A program made the position numbers and the translations under genes. Below are positions 28,737-38,523 of a stretch of DNA of 64,000 nt, in pieces. Each line of letters begins with the position of its first letter. Position 1 is the stretch's first letter. Source of the DNA: Filimonas effusa (GTDB taxonomy: Bacteria; Bacteroidota; Bacteroidia; Chitinophagales; Chitinophagaceae); contig NZ_SDHZ01000001.1 in NCBI RefSeq assembly GCF_004118675.1, positions 1,860,001 through 1,924,000 on the forward strand, in the 5' to 3' direction. The notes below the pieces were generated by a model that had not been told where the DNA came from, ran no database searches, and saw only the letters and a program-made list of their open reading frames with translations.

Positions 28737-30065
28737 ATGTCGGGAAATTCTCTGTTTTTGCCTCTTTTGAACATAATAAAGCGCCTTTTACATATCGGAA
28801 TCACACCGATACTTTCGTTCCAGGAGCGCAGAAGGATCCTCGTTCTCAATGCGGCAGGCTTATTCGGAGGCACCTCTTCCATGATCATGTTTTTTTTTAA
28901 CCTGTATTATAAAATATACGCCCTGTCTTTGCTGAACATTGTTACCTGGATAACGGGTTATAGCGTATTCTTCATTCACCGTTCGGCCTACAGCAAACCG
29001 TTGTTGATGGCAGTGGGCTGTATTTATTCACTGGCAGCCGCAGCCAGCGCTATTTTGTATCATAACAGTGTAGAGTACTTTCTTTTATTATATATCGGCG
29101 TCTATTTTATTATCCTCGAGGATATGAGGATGATCATCCTTTTCAGTTTTCTGAACATTGTTTTATTTCTTACCGTATCTTTTGGATTAATTCATGTAGA
29201 ATGGTTTGCACCAGTATCGGCCATGCACCGGCATTTCGTTATGCTCAACGGCATCTTCCTTTTCCTTTTCTTTTTATACTATTTTAAAACACAATCCCAG
29301 GCCTACCGGAAAGAAATAGAATCCAGGGTAAGAGAACTGGATATACTCAACTATAATAAGGAAAAGCTATTTGCCATTATGGCCCACGATATAAAAGCCC
29401 CCATATCAAGCCTGTTAACCACCTTGCGTATGATACAGGACGGCGACTTAAGTCCGATGGACCTCAAAGAAATATCCGGCACATTATTAAAACAGGTTAC
29501 CGGTGTTCATGAAAACCTGATCACTATTCTACATTGGAGCAAAAGTCAGTTGAAAGGAATGGAAATAAGACCAAGATCAGTTCCTCTTTATTTTCACATT
29601 ATGAAAACGGTTGAGTTCATGCAACCTGCTGCGGAATTGAAGCGGCAGCGCATCGACTTTTCTGAAGTAAAATCACTCAATGGCTGGATTGACCCGGATC
29701 ACCTGGAATTGATTTTGCGTAACTTGTTGGGAAACGCCATAAAATTTAGTTACCAGGGAAGGACAATCCGGATCCGTACCATACGCGAAAATACTTTTAT
29801 AAGGATAGAAATCGAGGATGAAGGAATGGGTATTAGTCTTGTCAATGCAGCGCTGCTTCGTAACAAATTATCTTTCATTTCTACCTACGGCACCGAAAAC
29901 GAAAAAGGCACGGGATTAGGCTTAAACTTATGCAAGGAGTTTATTACGTTAAATGGCGGAGATCTTCAGTTTGAATCGAAAGAAGGGATAGGCAGTACGT
30001 TTAAAGTTTTTATTCTCCGGCAGGAGCCTATACCGGGCATGTCAACCAATGCCGGAAAAATCTAG
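28737..30065 (+). CDS. membrane-bound orphan sensor histidine kinase
   Basis: A 442-residue kinase from the preferred start at 28737; a reading from 28665 adds 24 residues. About six membrane segments fill residues 25-190, with no obvious extracellular sensor domain. A coiled linker leads to the HisKA domain with phospho-acceptor His217 in MAHDIKAPISSL. The ATPase domain shows NLLGNAIKFSYQG, EDEGMGIS and GTGLGLNLC. No response regulator is nearby. It diverges from the sigma factor gene and converges on the S41 protease gene. The signal is unknown. Confidence 0.88.
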   Translation: MSGNSLFLPLLNIIKRLLHIGITPILSFQERRRILVLNAAGLFGGTSSMIMFFFNLYYKIYALSLLNIVTWITGYSVFFIHRSAYSKPLLMAVGCIYSLAAAASAILYHNSVEYFLLLYIGVYFIILEDMRMIILFSFLNIVLFLTVSFGLIHVEWFAPVSAMHRHFVMLNGIFLFLFFLYYFKTQSQAYRKEIESRVRELDILNYNKEKLFAIMAHDIKAPISSLLTTLRMIQDGDLSPMDLKEISGTLLKQVTGVHENLITILHWSKSQLKGMEIRPRSVPLYFHIMKTVEFMQPAAELKRQRIDFSEVKSLNGWIDPDHLELILRNLLGNAIKFSYQGRTIRIRTIRENTFIRIEIEDEGMGISLVNAALLRNKLSFISTYGTENEKGTGLGLNLCKEFITLNGGDLQFESKEGIGSTFKVFILRQEPIPGMSTNAGKI

Positions 30066-30202
30066 TTAATAAATAGCAGATACGGGCAGGAGTAATAACA
30101 GGGTGGAGTTTTCAAATTAAGTATTTCGGGAGTGCAGCCGGTAATAGCCTGGGGGCTGCCACGGGGTGACATTGTTATGAGCACTTGTTCCATGTTTTTA
30201 TT

Positions 30203-31696
30203 TTAAGGGCGTTGATTGTTCTTTTCGGACCGGATCAGATCCAGGGCATATTGAATTTCGGGGTCTTTATTTGCACGGATATACTGTTGAAATGCGTCGA
30301 ATGTAAGCTCCTTCTGAGGCAGGCAGCCTCTTCCATTGTCCTGCCTGGCCTTCATAAAGTATATTTCACTCATCGGGATCGTAAGTTTAGCCTTCGTTTT
30401 GGGAAGCATGTAGGTATGGAACCAGGCTGCTGTAGTTGAGGACTCCCCACTACCGGTTTCGGTTCCAACCAATATTCCCCGCTGATTATTCTTTACCAAT
30501 GCTGCAAAATAGGTAGCCGCACTTACTGTACCGCCGCTGATGAGCACGTATACATTTCCTTTGAAGTTGTTCTTATCTGGCGGATAGTTGACGATAGAAC
30601 CCTCCGAAAGGCGTGCATTACCATAGAAAAATCCGGCAGCACTGTCATAGTCGAAACGCTGCTTTAGAAAATTCTCCGTTTGCTTTACATCCTGTTCACT
30701 CATCTTCGTTCCATATCCATTCAATAAATGCTCCGGGTCATGTATATCTATATTCTTTGTGCGGTAATTGAATACATTATCGAACGGCTTTAATGCAATA
30801 AAGGAATACAGGAGCGCAGACATATTCGGATTTCCTCCGCCATTTGAACGGATGTCGATAATCACGTTCCTGATATGCCGCTTATTCACTTCCTCGAAAA
30901 AATTGCTTAACTCCTTGTACATGGCATTCTCGTCCAGCATAAACGTAAGCACGGTTAATATGGCGGTTGATTCATTATCCTGGTATTCTTTCGTTACATA
31001 AGCGCGCTTGAGGAAGGTGTTAAAAGGGATCTCACCAAGGTTACGGTTATGATAACCGGTTTTGGTATCTACCGCTTTCAACTGTACTGTAACGGCATTC
31101 CTTGCGCCAGCTTCCTTATACGCCACCTCATAGCTGGCCGATCCGGGGAAGATCAGGCTCAGGAATAAACTAAGGTTATTACCCAGGCGGTCCGTACCTG
31201 TTGTTATAAAGCCGTCGCTATAGCTGGCGTAACTGATTTCGCGCAGCAGGGTGGCCGCAGGCATTTTGTTGATGCTAAGGATCTCTGCTCCAAAAGGTAT
31301 GGATGCTCCCCTGGCATTTACAATAATCTTGTCTTTAAAGGTGGTGGTGGCCAGGGGAAAGTGGTGCATACCGTATAAAACATCCGCTACATGATCCTCA
31401 TTGTAATCCAGCTTCAGATGTACATCATGGAATAACTGGGCCGGAGAATAACGCAAAGCACTCACCAGGGAGGTGTCATTATCTACCCGAGCCATAAGGG
31501 AGTCCATCTGGCGCTTAAAAGTAACGGTATCTGTAAACTTGTATGGATTGGGATGTTGCCGTTTCAACAAGTCTACAGCATACACAAAATCGTCTTTCAG
31601 ATCCTGCCTGGTAAACGCTTTGAAAGGTTGTATCTGCGCCAGCGCAGATGTGGTAAGCAGGGACATGAGCATCCCCGATGCAATAACTTGCTTCAT
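30203..31696 (-). CDS. S41 family (C-terminal processing-like) peptidase
   Basis: A 497-residue protein with a signal peptide (about 1-20, ending in ALAQ). The S41/tail-specific protease core covers about 250-460: NVIIDIRSNGGGNP, then the presumed catalytic Ser392 in GGTVSAATYF, and LVGTETGSGE. The region before it is the helical N-terminal part seen in many Bacteroidota S41 proteins; a clear PDZ domain is not evident, although a loop reading GAEILSINKMPA could be part of one. It ends the ten-gene minus-strand run, 68 nt after the second MutS-like gene. A periplasmic or surface proteolytic role is expected. Confidence 0.85.
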   Translation of the reverse strand: MKQVIASGMLMSLLTTSALAQIQPFKAFTRQDLKDDFVYAVDLLKRQHPNPYKFTDTVTFKRQMDSLMARVDNDTSLVSALRYSPAQLFHDVHLKLDYNEDHVADVLYGMHHFPLATTTFKDKIIVNARGASIPFGAEILSINKMPAATLLREISYASYSDGFITTGTDRLGNNLSLFLSLIFPGSASYEVAYKEAGARNAVTVQLKAVDTKTGYHNRNLGEIPFNTFLKRAYVTKEYQDNESTAILTVLTFMLDENAMYKELSNFFEEVNKRHIRNVIIDIRSNGGGNPNMSALLYSFIALKPFDNVFNYRTKNIDIHDPEHLLNGYGTKMSEQDVKQTENFLKQRFDYDSAAGFFYGNARLSEGSIVNYPPDKNNFKGNVYVLISGGTVSAATYFAALVKNNQRGILVGTETGSGESSTTAAWFHTYMLPKTKAKLTIPMSEIYFMKARQDNGRGCLPQKELTFDAFQQYIRANKDPEIQYALDLIRSEKNNQRP

Positions 31697-31764
31697 TCTA
31701 TTGGTTATTTGTGAAAACTGAAGACCGCAACTATACGCGGTGCCAGGATCGGGTGAGTGGCCGG

Positions 31765-33084
31765 TTATATTTTATTGATCAGGTCTATAATACCTTCATT
31801 TTCTATGATCATCATACCTTGCCTGTCTTCGGTAATGCCTTCCTGTAAAGTATAGGTGTACCTGGGTACATTACCCTCCAGAACAGTAGGCATAAAGCGA
31901 AACTGTACGTTCGGTTGATCTTTAAGTTCTGTACCTACTTCAATGATATGCGTAGACACGACAAACAGGCAATTGTTGTATTCGGCAAATCCCTTTGTAA
32001 CCGCAAGGGTACCATCGAAAGCATCCTTTACATTGGTGCCTTTAAATAATTCATCGAACATCAGCAGCAGGTGTTCTCCCGTAGCTGCTGCCGTTGCGGC
32101 ATCTTTCACCCTTACCACCTCGGCATAGAAGTGGCTGTATCCCATGGCAATGTTATCCGCTACGTTAATACTGGAAAAGATACCTTCACGTACTGAAAAT
32201 ACCATTTCAGAAGCCGCAACTGGGAAACCGATATGCGCCATGTACATGGCAATACCTATAGATTTCATCCAGGTAGATTTACCTGCCATGTTGGCTCCCG
32301 TAAGGAACAACACATTACTGCCCTCCTTCATGGTGATATCGTTGCCAATGGCTTTGGCGATACAGGGATGCCTGAGACTGCTGGCACGCAACAGGTTCCG
32401 ATCCTTTTCAACTGCCTGGGCATAACAAAACTTTCTCTCGCGCGAAACACTGCTCACTGCTATGTATACGTCCGTTTCTGCTATAAATAGCAACACCTCC
32501 CTCATATCATCCTGGTACTTGCTACGCAGCAGGAACGCATAATCCGATACCGTTTGAGTGGACATGGACTTGTAGATATCGCTGTCCAATATCTTCCGTA
32601 TATCCTTTTGTTGCATGATGGCCAGCAGCGCTTCCACACGCTGCTGCAGGGGGCCGTTTTCCTGTTTTAGCAATGTCAGCAATCCAAAACATTTCTTCAG
32701 CGTTATAATGGCAGACTGCAATTGCTGCAATAGTTTTTTGTAACGGTCGTCCTTTGTGAGACCAGCCAGTATTTTCATAAGCCAGGTATCTGCCGTGGCG
32801 GATAACTGCGACTTACTTCCACTACTGTCGATAAACTCGCGCATCAGTGTCACCTGGTCTGCTTCAAAAGGGAAAGCAATACTTTGCTGTTCAAAAAACC
32901 GGAATATGGCAACACGATGGTTGATGGCGGATGCCTCTGTGAGCGGATGAGCAAACATGTCATCCATCAGCTTCTCACCAATACGTGTTTTTACTTTATT
33001 GAACAGATAATATACCGATCCCTGGCGGAATTTCCCCATGAGGTTCAACTCTCCTACCGATTGACGATCTATTTTAAAACTCAT
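31765..33084 (-). CDS. MutS-like ATPase without mismatch-binding domains (copy A)
   Basis: A 439-residue protein made of a helical MutS core/lever region (about 1-235) and a MutS domain V ATPase. Walker A is GANMAGKST with Lys269. The Ser/His loop region reads MGYSHFYAEVVRV, Walker B is LLLMFDELFKGTNVKDAFDG, and a switch-like VVSTHIIEVG follows. The mismatch-recognition domain (FxE motif) and connector of true MutS are absent, so it should not be called a mismatch repair protein by default. Its start overlaps the stop of copy B by 4 nt (ATGA), which suggests coupled synthesis and a hetero-dimer. Confidence 0.85.
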   Translation of the reverse strand: MSFKIDRQSVGELNLMGKFRQGSVYYLFNKVKTRIGEKLMDDMFAHPLTEASAINHRVAIFRFFEQQSIAFPFEADQVTLMREFIDSSGSKSQLSATADTWLMKILAGLTKDDRYKKLLQQLQSAIITLKKCFGLLTLLKQENGPLQQRVEALLAIMQQKDIRKILDSDIYKSMSTQTVSDYAFLLRSKYQDDMREVLLFIAETDVYIAVSSVSRERKFCYAQAVEKDRNLLRASSLRHPCIAKAIGNDITMKEGSNVLFLTGANMAGKSTWMKSIGIAMYMAHIGFPVAASEMVFSVREGIFSSINVADNIAMGYSHFYAEVVRVKDAATAAATGEHLLLMFDELFKGTNVKDAFDGTLAVTKGFAEYNNCLFVVSTHIIEVGTELKDQPNVQFRFMPTVLEGNVPRYTYTLQEGITEDRQGMMIIENEGIIDLINKI

Positions 33085-34394
33085 AATTGCCTGTTTAATC
33101 TTTTTCCACCTTTATTTCCCTGCTTCAGGATTTCCAGGATGCCTTCGTTATTGATAATGATCATACCATGTTTGTCGTTTGTTACGCCTTCCTGTAAGGT
33201 GTAAGTATATTCCGGCACGGCTCCTTTCATAATCGTAGGAAGAAAATAAAATGCAGCGCTTTCCTTTTTACGCAACACTGCTGCCGCTTCAATGATATGG
33301 GAAGAGATGATGAACTTGCTGTCTTTCCGGTTGGTAAAGGCACCACAAACTGCGATAGTACCTTCCAATGCATCCTTTACATTCGTACCGCGGAACAATT
33401 CATCGAACAGTACGAACAGGGATTTGCCTTCACTCAGCTCCTGCCCTATCTTCTTTACCCGAAGCACTTCTGCATAGAAATGACTGGCGCCTATGCCAAG
33501 GTTATCCGGCAGGTTGATGGTGGTATAAACACCATCCAGCACAGAGAACTCCATGGAAGCAGCAGCCACCGGGAATCCCATATGGGCTATATATACCGCG
33601 GTGCTGAACGAACGCAGGAAGGTTGACTTCCCGGCCATATTTGCCCCGGTGAGAAACACAAGATTGCGTGAAGGCTCCATTTCCAACGTGTTGGCTACCG
33701 CGTTTTTCAGCAACGGGTGATACACACCCTTAATCTTCAATATGCCGGTTCCTTTGGCGTGCACTTCGGGGAACACCAGGCCATGCTGCAATGCCACCTG
33801 CGCCACCGATATATATACATCGATATGATAAATGAACTGCAGCAACTGCAATACTTTCCGCTTTTCCTTTACCCGTATCAACACATCGAAAGCGGTAATC
33901 GCACCAAATGATAAGCGGGCATCCGGCTGTTCGTTAAATACAGGTGCAAAAGCAGGATCCTGCAACAGCGAAGCTGCGGCATGCCGTTCTTCTTCCAGCT
34001 CTTTTATGGAGCCCAGCTCCTGCGAAACAAGATACCTCCGGAGAATGTGAAAAAGCCCTACAACCGCCGTAACGCCGTTCTGAGTTTCCTTTTCGCTGAG
34101 CACAGGTTTTGATCCTCCATCCAGGTTATCATCAAAAGTGATATACTTTTCAACGTTGTCCAAAAGAGAGCCATCGAAAGGAAAAGCGGTTTTCAGTTTC
34201 ACGAAGGCCGCAATGATACTGCTCCTTTTCAGGATGGCCTCCCTGTTGTTCAGCGGCTTCTTAAACATAACTTCCATGATGGCCTGGCCACCGCGGGTGA
34301 ACGACTGATTATATATATCGTAAATGCCCTGTATATCCGCTTTGGAAAATAAGCGCAAGTCCTCTATCGTTTGCGAATCTGTTTGCAAATACAT
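33081..34394 (-). CDS. MutS-like ATPase without mismatch-binding domains (copy B)
   Basis: A 437-residue paralogue of the gene that follows it, with the same layout: helical core (about 1-220) and ATPase with Walker A GANMAGKSTFLRS (Lys256), IGASHFYAEVLRV, Walker B LFVLFDELFRGTNVKDALEG and FIISSHIIEAA. Both nucleotide sites look intact. N-terminal mismatch and connector domains are missing. It lies 33 nt after the ABC permease gene and overlaps copy A by 4 nt. Neighbouring genes are for transport, not DNA repair, so its target is open. Confidence 0.85.
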   Translation of the reverse strand: MYLQTDSQTIEDLRLFSKADIQGIYDIYNQSFTRGGQAIMEVMFKKPLNNREAILKRSSIIAAFVKLKTAFPFDGSLLDNVEKYITFDDNLDGGSKPVLSEKETQNGVTAVVGLFHILRRYLVSQELGSIKELEEERHAAASLLQDPAFAPVFNEQPDARLSFGAITAFDVLIRVKEKRKVLQLLQFIYHIDVYISVAQVALQHGLVFPEVHAKGTGILKIKGVYHPLLKNAVANTLEMEPSRNLVFLTGANMAGKSTFLRSFSTAVYIAHMGFPVAAASMEFSVLDGVYTTINLPDNLGIGASHFYAEVLRVKKIGQELSEGKSLFVLFDELFRGTNVKDALEGTIAVCGAFTNRKDSKFIISSHIIEAAAVLRKKESAAFYFLPTIMKGAVPEYTYTLQEGVTNDKHGMIIINNEGILEILKQGNKGGKRLNRQL

Positions 34395-34427
34395 ATTGTA
34401 CGTTTTAATAAAACCTGAATACCGCCG

Positions 34428-36752
34428 CTACTTGCGTTTTCTTCTTACCAGTACCACAATACCCACTAAAAGTATTAAGGCAGGAATGCCGTATTGCAAT
34501 GCCAGTTTCAACATCTTTGCCGGCGTTTTCGTAATGTTGAGCCATATATCTTCCGGCACCGCTAAATTGTGATAGACAGGGTACCTGTTGTCGGTGGTGA
34601 AACTGTAGAAGGCATTACCGTAATCCCTGCCGTTGCCCCTGGCCGCAGACATCATATCTGCATCGCTGGAGATGATGATCCGCTGTTCGTGGCCGCCTGT
34701 TTTCCTGGTAAGCTGCAAACCAACCGCATACGGTGCTTCTTTCCTGTAGTCGCCTTCTGCGGCATTAAACACGGGCGCTGCAGAATCTACTACCAATACG
34801 CCTCTTTCTACCCAGGTGTTGGCATTATTATCTAAAGTGGTGACCTGTTCCACTTTAAAACCAGTTGTATCAGTATACGTCAGTAAACTGGCGCCTATGA
34901 TATTAGTATAGCAGCTTTTCCAGATATTATTTTTATAGTAGAAAAACGGCAGTTCATCAGCCATTTCTGTTCCTTTCTTCGATATCAGGCCGGAGAATTT
35001 ATGCGGCATATCGTGTTTGTTCACTTGCACAATAGTGCCTTCCTCGGCATTTACACCAACATGATTCAGGATAGGATTCATAATGAATTGCTTTCCCGGC
35101 TCGGAGTAAAACATAGCATTACCGCCTTTATCGATATACTGCTTCACGTTTTCAATAACAGATTTATCCAATAAGGTCTTGGGGTCGGAGATCACCAATA
35201 TCTCATTGGGATTAAATGCACCGGAAGGCGGTTGAATAATGGTATCGAAGTTCAGGCCCAGGTTAATTAAGGCTGTCCTGGAATCTTTATTAATCGCATG
35301 GTTACCATACTCACGTTCACCGAACTTTAAAGGTGAGCGTTCCAGGTGCCCTGTAAGAAATTTAAAGGTAGGAGTGGTATCATGGATCAGCCTTAACAAG
35401 CTACCGGAAACAACGCCTTCGTCCGGGAAGACATCCGGATCCTGGAAGGTTCTCAGGAGTGTTTTTTTTCCTTTGTATTCCAACTGCATGACTAACCCTT
35501 TTGACTCGGACTCGAGATCTACCAGCTTTCTTATTTCAGCAGGCTTTTTAAAAATGGACAGGTTGGCTTTATTTATTTCAGCATATTTTTCTGCTATTTC
35601 GTCCAGCGTTTTACCGGGGTAGGCTTTATAAATGGCGCTGTCACCGGTAATAATATCGTAGTAATAAACATATTCAAATTCCATATTGGTATAAAAGCGG
35701 CGGTAGCGGGCCCAGAAATTCCAGAGATACCTGTTCCGGGCTTCCGGTAATCCGTTCGTAAGATTGTAACCAAAGAGGTTGGTATACAAAGTGACCTTTA
35801 AAGGAGAGCCGTCCAGCTGGCTGAATACCTTTTGCGCATTCGGATGCAGTGTATTTTTCTTAGCCTTCGTTACATCACAATAACCGATGAAGCCGTGTAT
35901 AGATGTAACAGTTAGCACCACTATAGTTATAGCCAGCGCCAGCAGGTACCTGGCTGCCGAAACGCGCCATGGCTTTGACTCCGTAACAGATTTGGTTTTA
36001 AAGATGGTACATGCGATAAAAAAAGCTGTAACCGCCAGAAAGTAGATAATATCCCTGGTGGTAAGCAACCCTCCCAACATGCTTTCCGCCCTTCCGGAAC
36101 TGGATAGAAAATAGGTAACGTCTCTTAAGTAGTCTGTTCCCTGGAACATTAGCTGCAGGGCAGAGAATAACACCAGCACCACAAAGGTTCCTATTGCGGC
36201 AACAATAGGATAAGAAGTGAGGCTGGAAATAAACATACCTGCTGCTACGTACATGGCCGCCAGCAAAAAGAAGCCCAGCAACATAGAGCCGATATGCAGG
36301 TATTCTACATGCCTGATGGAAAAAGTAAGTACCACCACCACTCCAACAAAGAGCAGGATCATCAGGCAAACGAAACTGTATATCCCGAGAAATTTGCCGA
36401 AGATAATCTGACGGGCGGTAACGGGTGAAGAATGCAACAGCCTGATGGTACCGGCGGAATACTCGCGGTTAATGACTCCCATTGTCAACAGGGGAATAAA
36501 CAAGAAGAAAATCATCATGACTATATCAAGCCCTTTACCAATGATCAGGCTCGTCAGCGGCATATTGAGGAATCCTTTGAAAGCAGCCCCTTGTAGTTCC
36601 AGCATGGTATCCTGCTCCACGGCGGTATCTGCCAGGTTGCCCATGATAATTCCGGCACTGGACATCAGGAATAAAATCAAAATAAACCATGCGATCGGTG
36701 AAAAGAAAAAATGCCTCAATTCAGCCCGTGCTATATTAAATACTACTCTCAT
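34428..36752 (-). CDS. ABC-2 type permease fused to a GldG-like extracytoplasmic domain
   Basis: A 774-residue protein. Residues about 1-245 are an ABC-2 permease with six membrane segments (GVINREYSAGTIRLLHSSPV lies between the second and third). A further segment near 270-290 leads to a large extracytoplasmic part resembling GldG (ABC_transp_aux), including GHLERSPLKFGEREYG and LVISDPKTLLDKSVIENVKQY. A final membrane helix (ALILLVGIVVLV) ends at RRKRK. This corresponds to a GldF-GldG fusion. Its ATG overlaps the stop of the ATPase gene by 1 nt. The transported substrate is unknown. Confidence 0.87.
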   Translation of the reverse strand: MRVVFNIARAELRHFFFSPIAWFILILFLMSSAGIIMGNLADTAVEQDTMLELQGAAFKGFLNMPLTSLIIGKGLDIVMMIFFLFIPLLTMGVINREYSAGTIRLLHSSPVTARQIIFGKFLGIYSFVCLMILLFVGVVVVLTFSIRHVEYLHIGSMLLGFFLLAAMYVAAGMFISSLTSYPIVAAIGTFVVLVLFSALQLMFQGTDYLRDVTYFLSSSGRAESMLGGLLTTRDIIYFLAVTAFFIACTIFKTKSVTESKPWRVSAARYLLALAITIVVLTVTSIHGFIGYCDVTKAKKNTLHPNAQKVFSQLDGSPLKVTLYTNLFGYNLTNGLPEARNRYLWNFWARYRRFYTNMEFEYVYYYDIITGDSAIYKAYPGKTLDEIAEKYAEINKANLSIFKKPAEIRKLVDLESESKGLVMQLEYKGKKTLLRTFQDPDVFPDEGVVSGSLLRLIHDTTPTFKFLTGHLERSPLKFGEREYGNHAINKDSRTALINLGLNFDTIIQPPSGAFNPNEILVISDPKTLLDKSVIENVKQYIDKGGNAMFYSEPGKQFIMNPILNHVGVNAEEGTIVQVNKHDMPHKFSGLISKKGTEMADELPFFYYKNNIWKSCYTNIIGASLLTYTDTTGFKVEQVTTLDNNANTWVERGVLVVDSAAPVFNAAEGDYRKEAPYAVGLQLTRKTGGHEQRIIISSDADMMSAARGNGRDYGNAFYSFTTDNRYPVYHNLAVPEDIWLNITKTPAKMLKLALQYGIPALILLVGIVVLVRRKRK

Positions 36753-37681
36753 TACTGTAAGGTTGAAGAAGATGATAATTGTTTGAACACATCGTCCATA
36801 CCGGATGATTCCATGTTAATAGAAGTAAGCCGCCAGTTTTTTTCGAGGCTCTTCCGGATGATCCTCTCGGCCAGGTCGTCGTTGGGTTGAAAATAAATCC
36901 GGCATCTATGGTCCGGCAATAGTTCCACCTTCTGTACATCTTCTATGGCAAGCAGTTCATCCACATCGGGCATATTAAGCATCCTGGCCACCATGGTATT
37001 AGGCTGCAGGATATTATTGAATACATCCAGGGTATCGGAAAATATGACCTGGCCGGCTTCAATCATTACAATTTCCCTGGCAAGCAGGTTAATTTCGGAC
37101 AGTACGTGCGACGACAACAATACCGCATGATCCTTTGCTATTTCCTTGATCAACTTACGTGCTTCGATGATCTGGTTAGGATCAAGACCATTGGTAGGTT
37201 CATCGAGTACTACTACTTTCGGCTTGTTGATGATAGCCTGCGCAATACCCACCCGCTGGCGAAAACCTCCGGACAAATTTTTGATCAGCCGGTTACGCAT
37301 TTGCGTGATGGATGTTTTTTCAAGCACTTCGTCCACCGCCCCTTTTATCATACGCTTATCCATCAATCGCAACTGAGCAGCGTATTCCAGGTACTCCTGG
37401 ACGGTAAAATCGAGATATACCGGCGCCTGCTGCGGCAGAAAACCGATCTGCTTTTTATAAGCGATAGGATCGTCTTTCATGCTCAATCCATTGATAGAAA
37501 CATTTCCTTCTGTTTGCAGCAGCGTGCCGCAAATGATATTCATGGTGGTAGACTTACCCGCCCCGTTGGAACCTAATAATCCAATAACACCGGCATCATT
37601 GATCTCGAAATTAATCTCCCTTATTGCCCAGGAACTGGCATACCGATGCGATAGGTTTTCAACCTTCAATATTGGGTGCAT
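36752..37681 (-). CDS. ABC transporter ATP-binding protein (GldA-like)
   Basis: A 309-residue ATPase with all standard motifs: Walker A GSNGAGKST (about 36-44), Q-loop IGFLPQQAP, signature NLSGGFRQRVG, Walker B VVVLDEPTNGLDP and the switch His in LLSSHVLSE. About 80 C-terminal residues follow, as in GldA/CcmA-type ATPases. It overlaps the downstream permease-GldG gene by 1 nt and lies 33 nt after the lipoprotein gene. With the permease it makes a complete half-set (presumably 2+2), similar to the GldA/GldF/GldG transporter of gliding bacteria. Whether it is the gliding complex or a specialised paralogue cannot be decided here. Confidence 0.9.
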   Translation of the reverse strand: MHPILKVENLSHRYASSWAIREINFEINDAGVIGLLGSNGAGKSTTMNIICGTLLQTEGNVSINGLSMKDDPIAYKKQIGFLPQQAPVYLDFTVQEYLEYAAQLRLMDKRMIKGAVDEVLEKTSITQMRNRLIKNLSGGFRQRVGIAQAIINKPKVVVLDEPTNGLDPNQIIEARKLIKEIAKDHAVLLSSHVLSEINLLAREIVMIEAGQVIFSDTLDVFNNILQPNTMVARMLNMPDVDELLAIEDVQKVELLPDHRCRIYFQPNDDLAERIIRKSLEKNWRLTSINMESSGMDDVFKQLSSSSTLQ

Positions 37682-37714
37682 ATCGTATTACTTATATAAT
37701 TGAAATACTAGAAT

Positions 37715-38497
37715 TTAAAAATGACCTATGGTAGTGATCTTCGCCGAATAACTACCGGCATTGCCCCAGGTTCCGGTGACCAGCATGGTACGTGCCTTGA
37801 ACAGCCATTGTAAATTGGGAGTCGTAGCGCCCGGCAGTATATTCCCTTCCGTAAACGTTGCAAGGGTAGCGCCTGTAGCATGATCTTTTACTGCGAAACG
37901 GAATTGTTGCACGGAAGCAGTTACTGGTATTTTTATGAAGCCCGTAAGCTGTTCGTATGCAATATTCGATGCCATAGTAGTTGCTAACGGCTCCAGTTGC
38001 TCCACATCGATGGCCCTGTTTTCAAAAAGATTTATGATGCGAAGGTTCACAACACTGTCATTAACACTGCGGGAAGGCAGGTTTTCCTTTATCGTTTTTT
38101 GTTGAATATTGGATGGACTGCCGTAGATAAAATGGGTAAAAATGCCACCCGACTCCAGTTGTACGCGGGTTTGCAGGATACGTTTACTTAAGCTCGATGT
38201 ATCGTAATTCCTGAACAAACTCACAGGCTGATCCATTTTATTGGTAACATAATCGAAAGACTCGCCACTCTTTGCATACACCAGCCTGCCGTAGGATTTA
38301 GGCTCTGTTTCACCGAAGTAGAAATTAAGAAAAGAAGCATTGTCATTAATAGCATTCACCAACGTTAACGACGCCGGGAAAATTTCTTCAGGCATTTCTT
38401 TTTTACAAGCGGTAAAACACCACATGATACACGCCACCATTATCGCTGTTCCCAGGTATCGCGCACCTGGTGTGTTTTTATATTTTACTAGAAACAT
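37715..38497 (-). CDS. small outer-membrane/periplasmic lipoprotein, DUF4397-like
   Basis: A 260-residue lipoprotein with a type II signal ending in the lipobox CFTACKK (Cys about 31). The mature part is beta-rich and resembles DUF4397-type immunoglobulin-like lipoproteins (LTLVNAINDNASFLNFYFGE near the start), but the match is only approximate. Such proteins often follow SusC/SusD genes and may take part in ligand binding on the cell surface. It lies 26 nt downstream of susD and 33 nt upstream of the ABC ATPase gene, in the same transcript. Function unknown. Confidence 0.65.
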   Translation of the reverse strand: MFLVKYKNTPGARYLGTAIMVACIMWCFTACKKEMPEEIFPASLTLVNAINDNASFLNFYFGETEPKSYGRLVYAKSGESFDYVTNKMDQPVSLFRNYDTSSLSKRILQTRVQLESGGIFTHFIYGSPSNIQQKTIKENLPSRSVNDSVVNLRIINLFENRAIDVEQLEPLATTMASNIAYEQLTGFIKIPVTASVQQFRFAVKDHATGATLATFTEGNILPGATTPNLQWLFKARTMLVTGTWGNAGSYSAKITTIGHF

Positions 38498-38523
38498 CGT
38501 TCCTGGTTTTTACAGTTATATAC

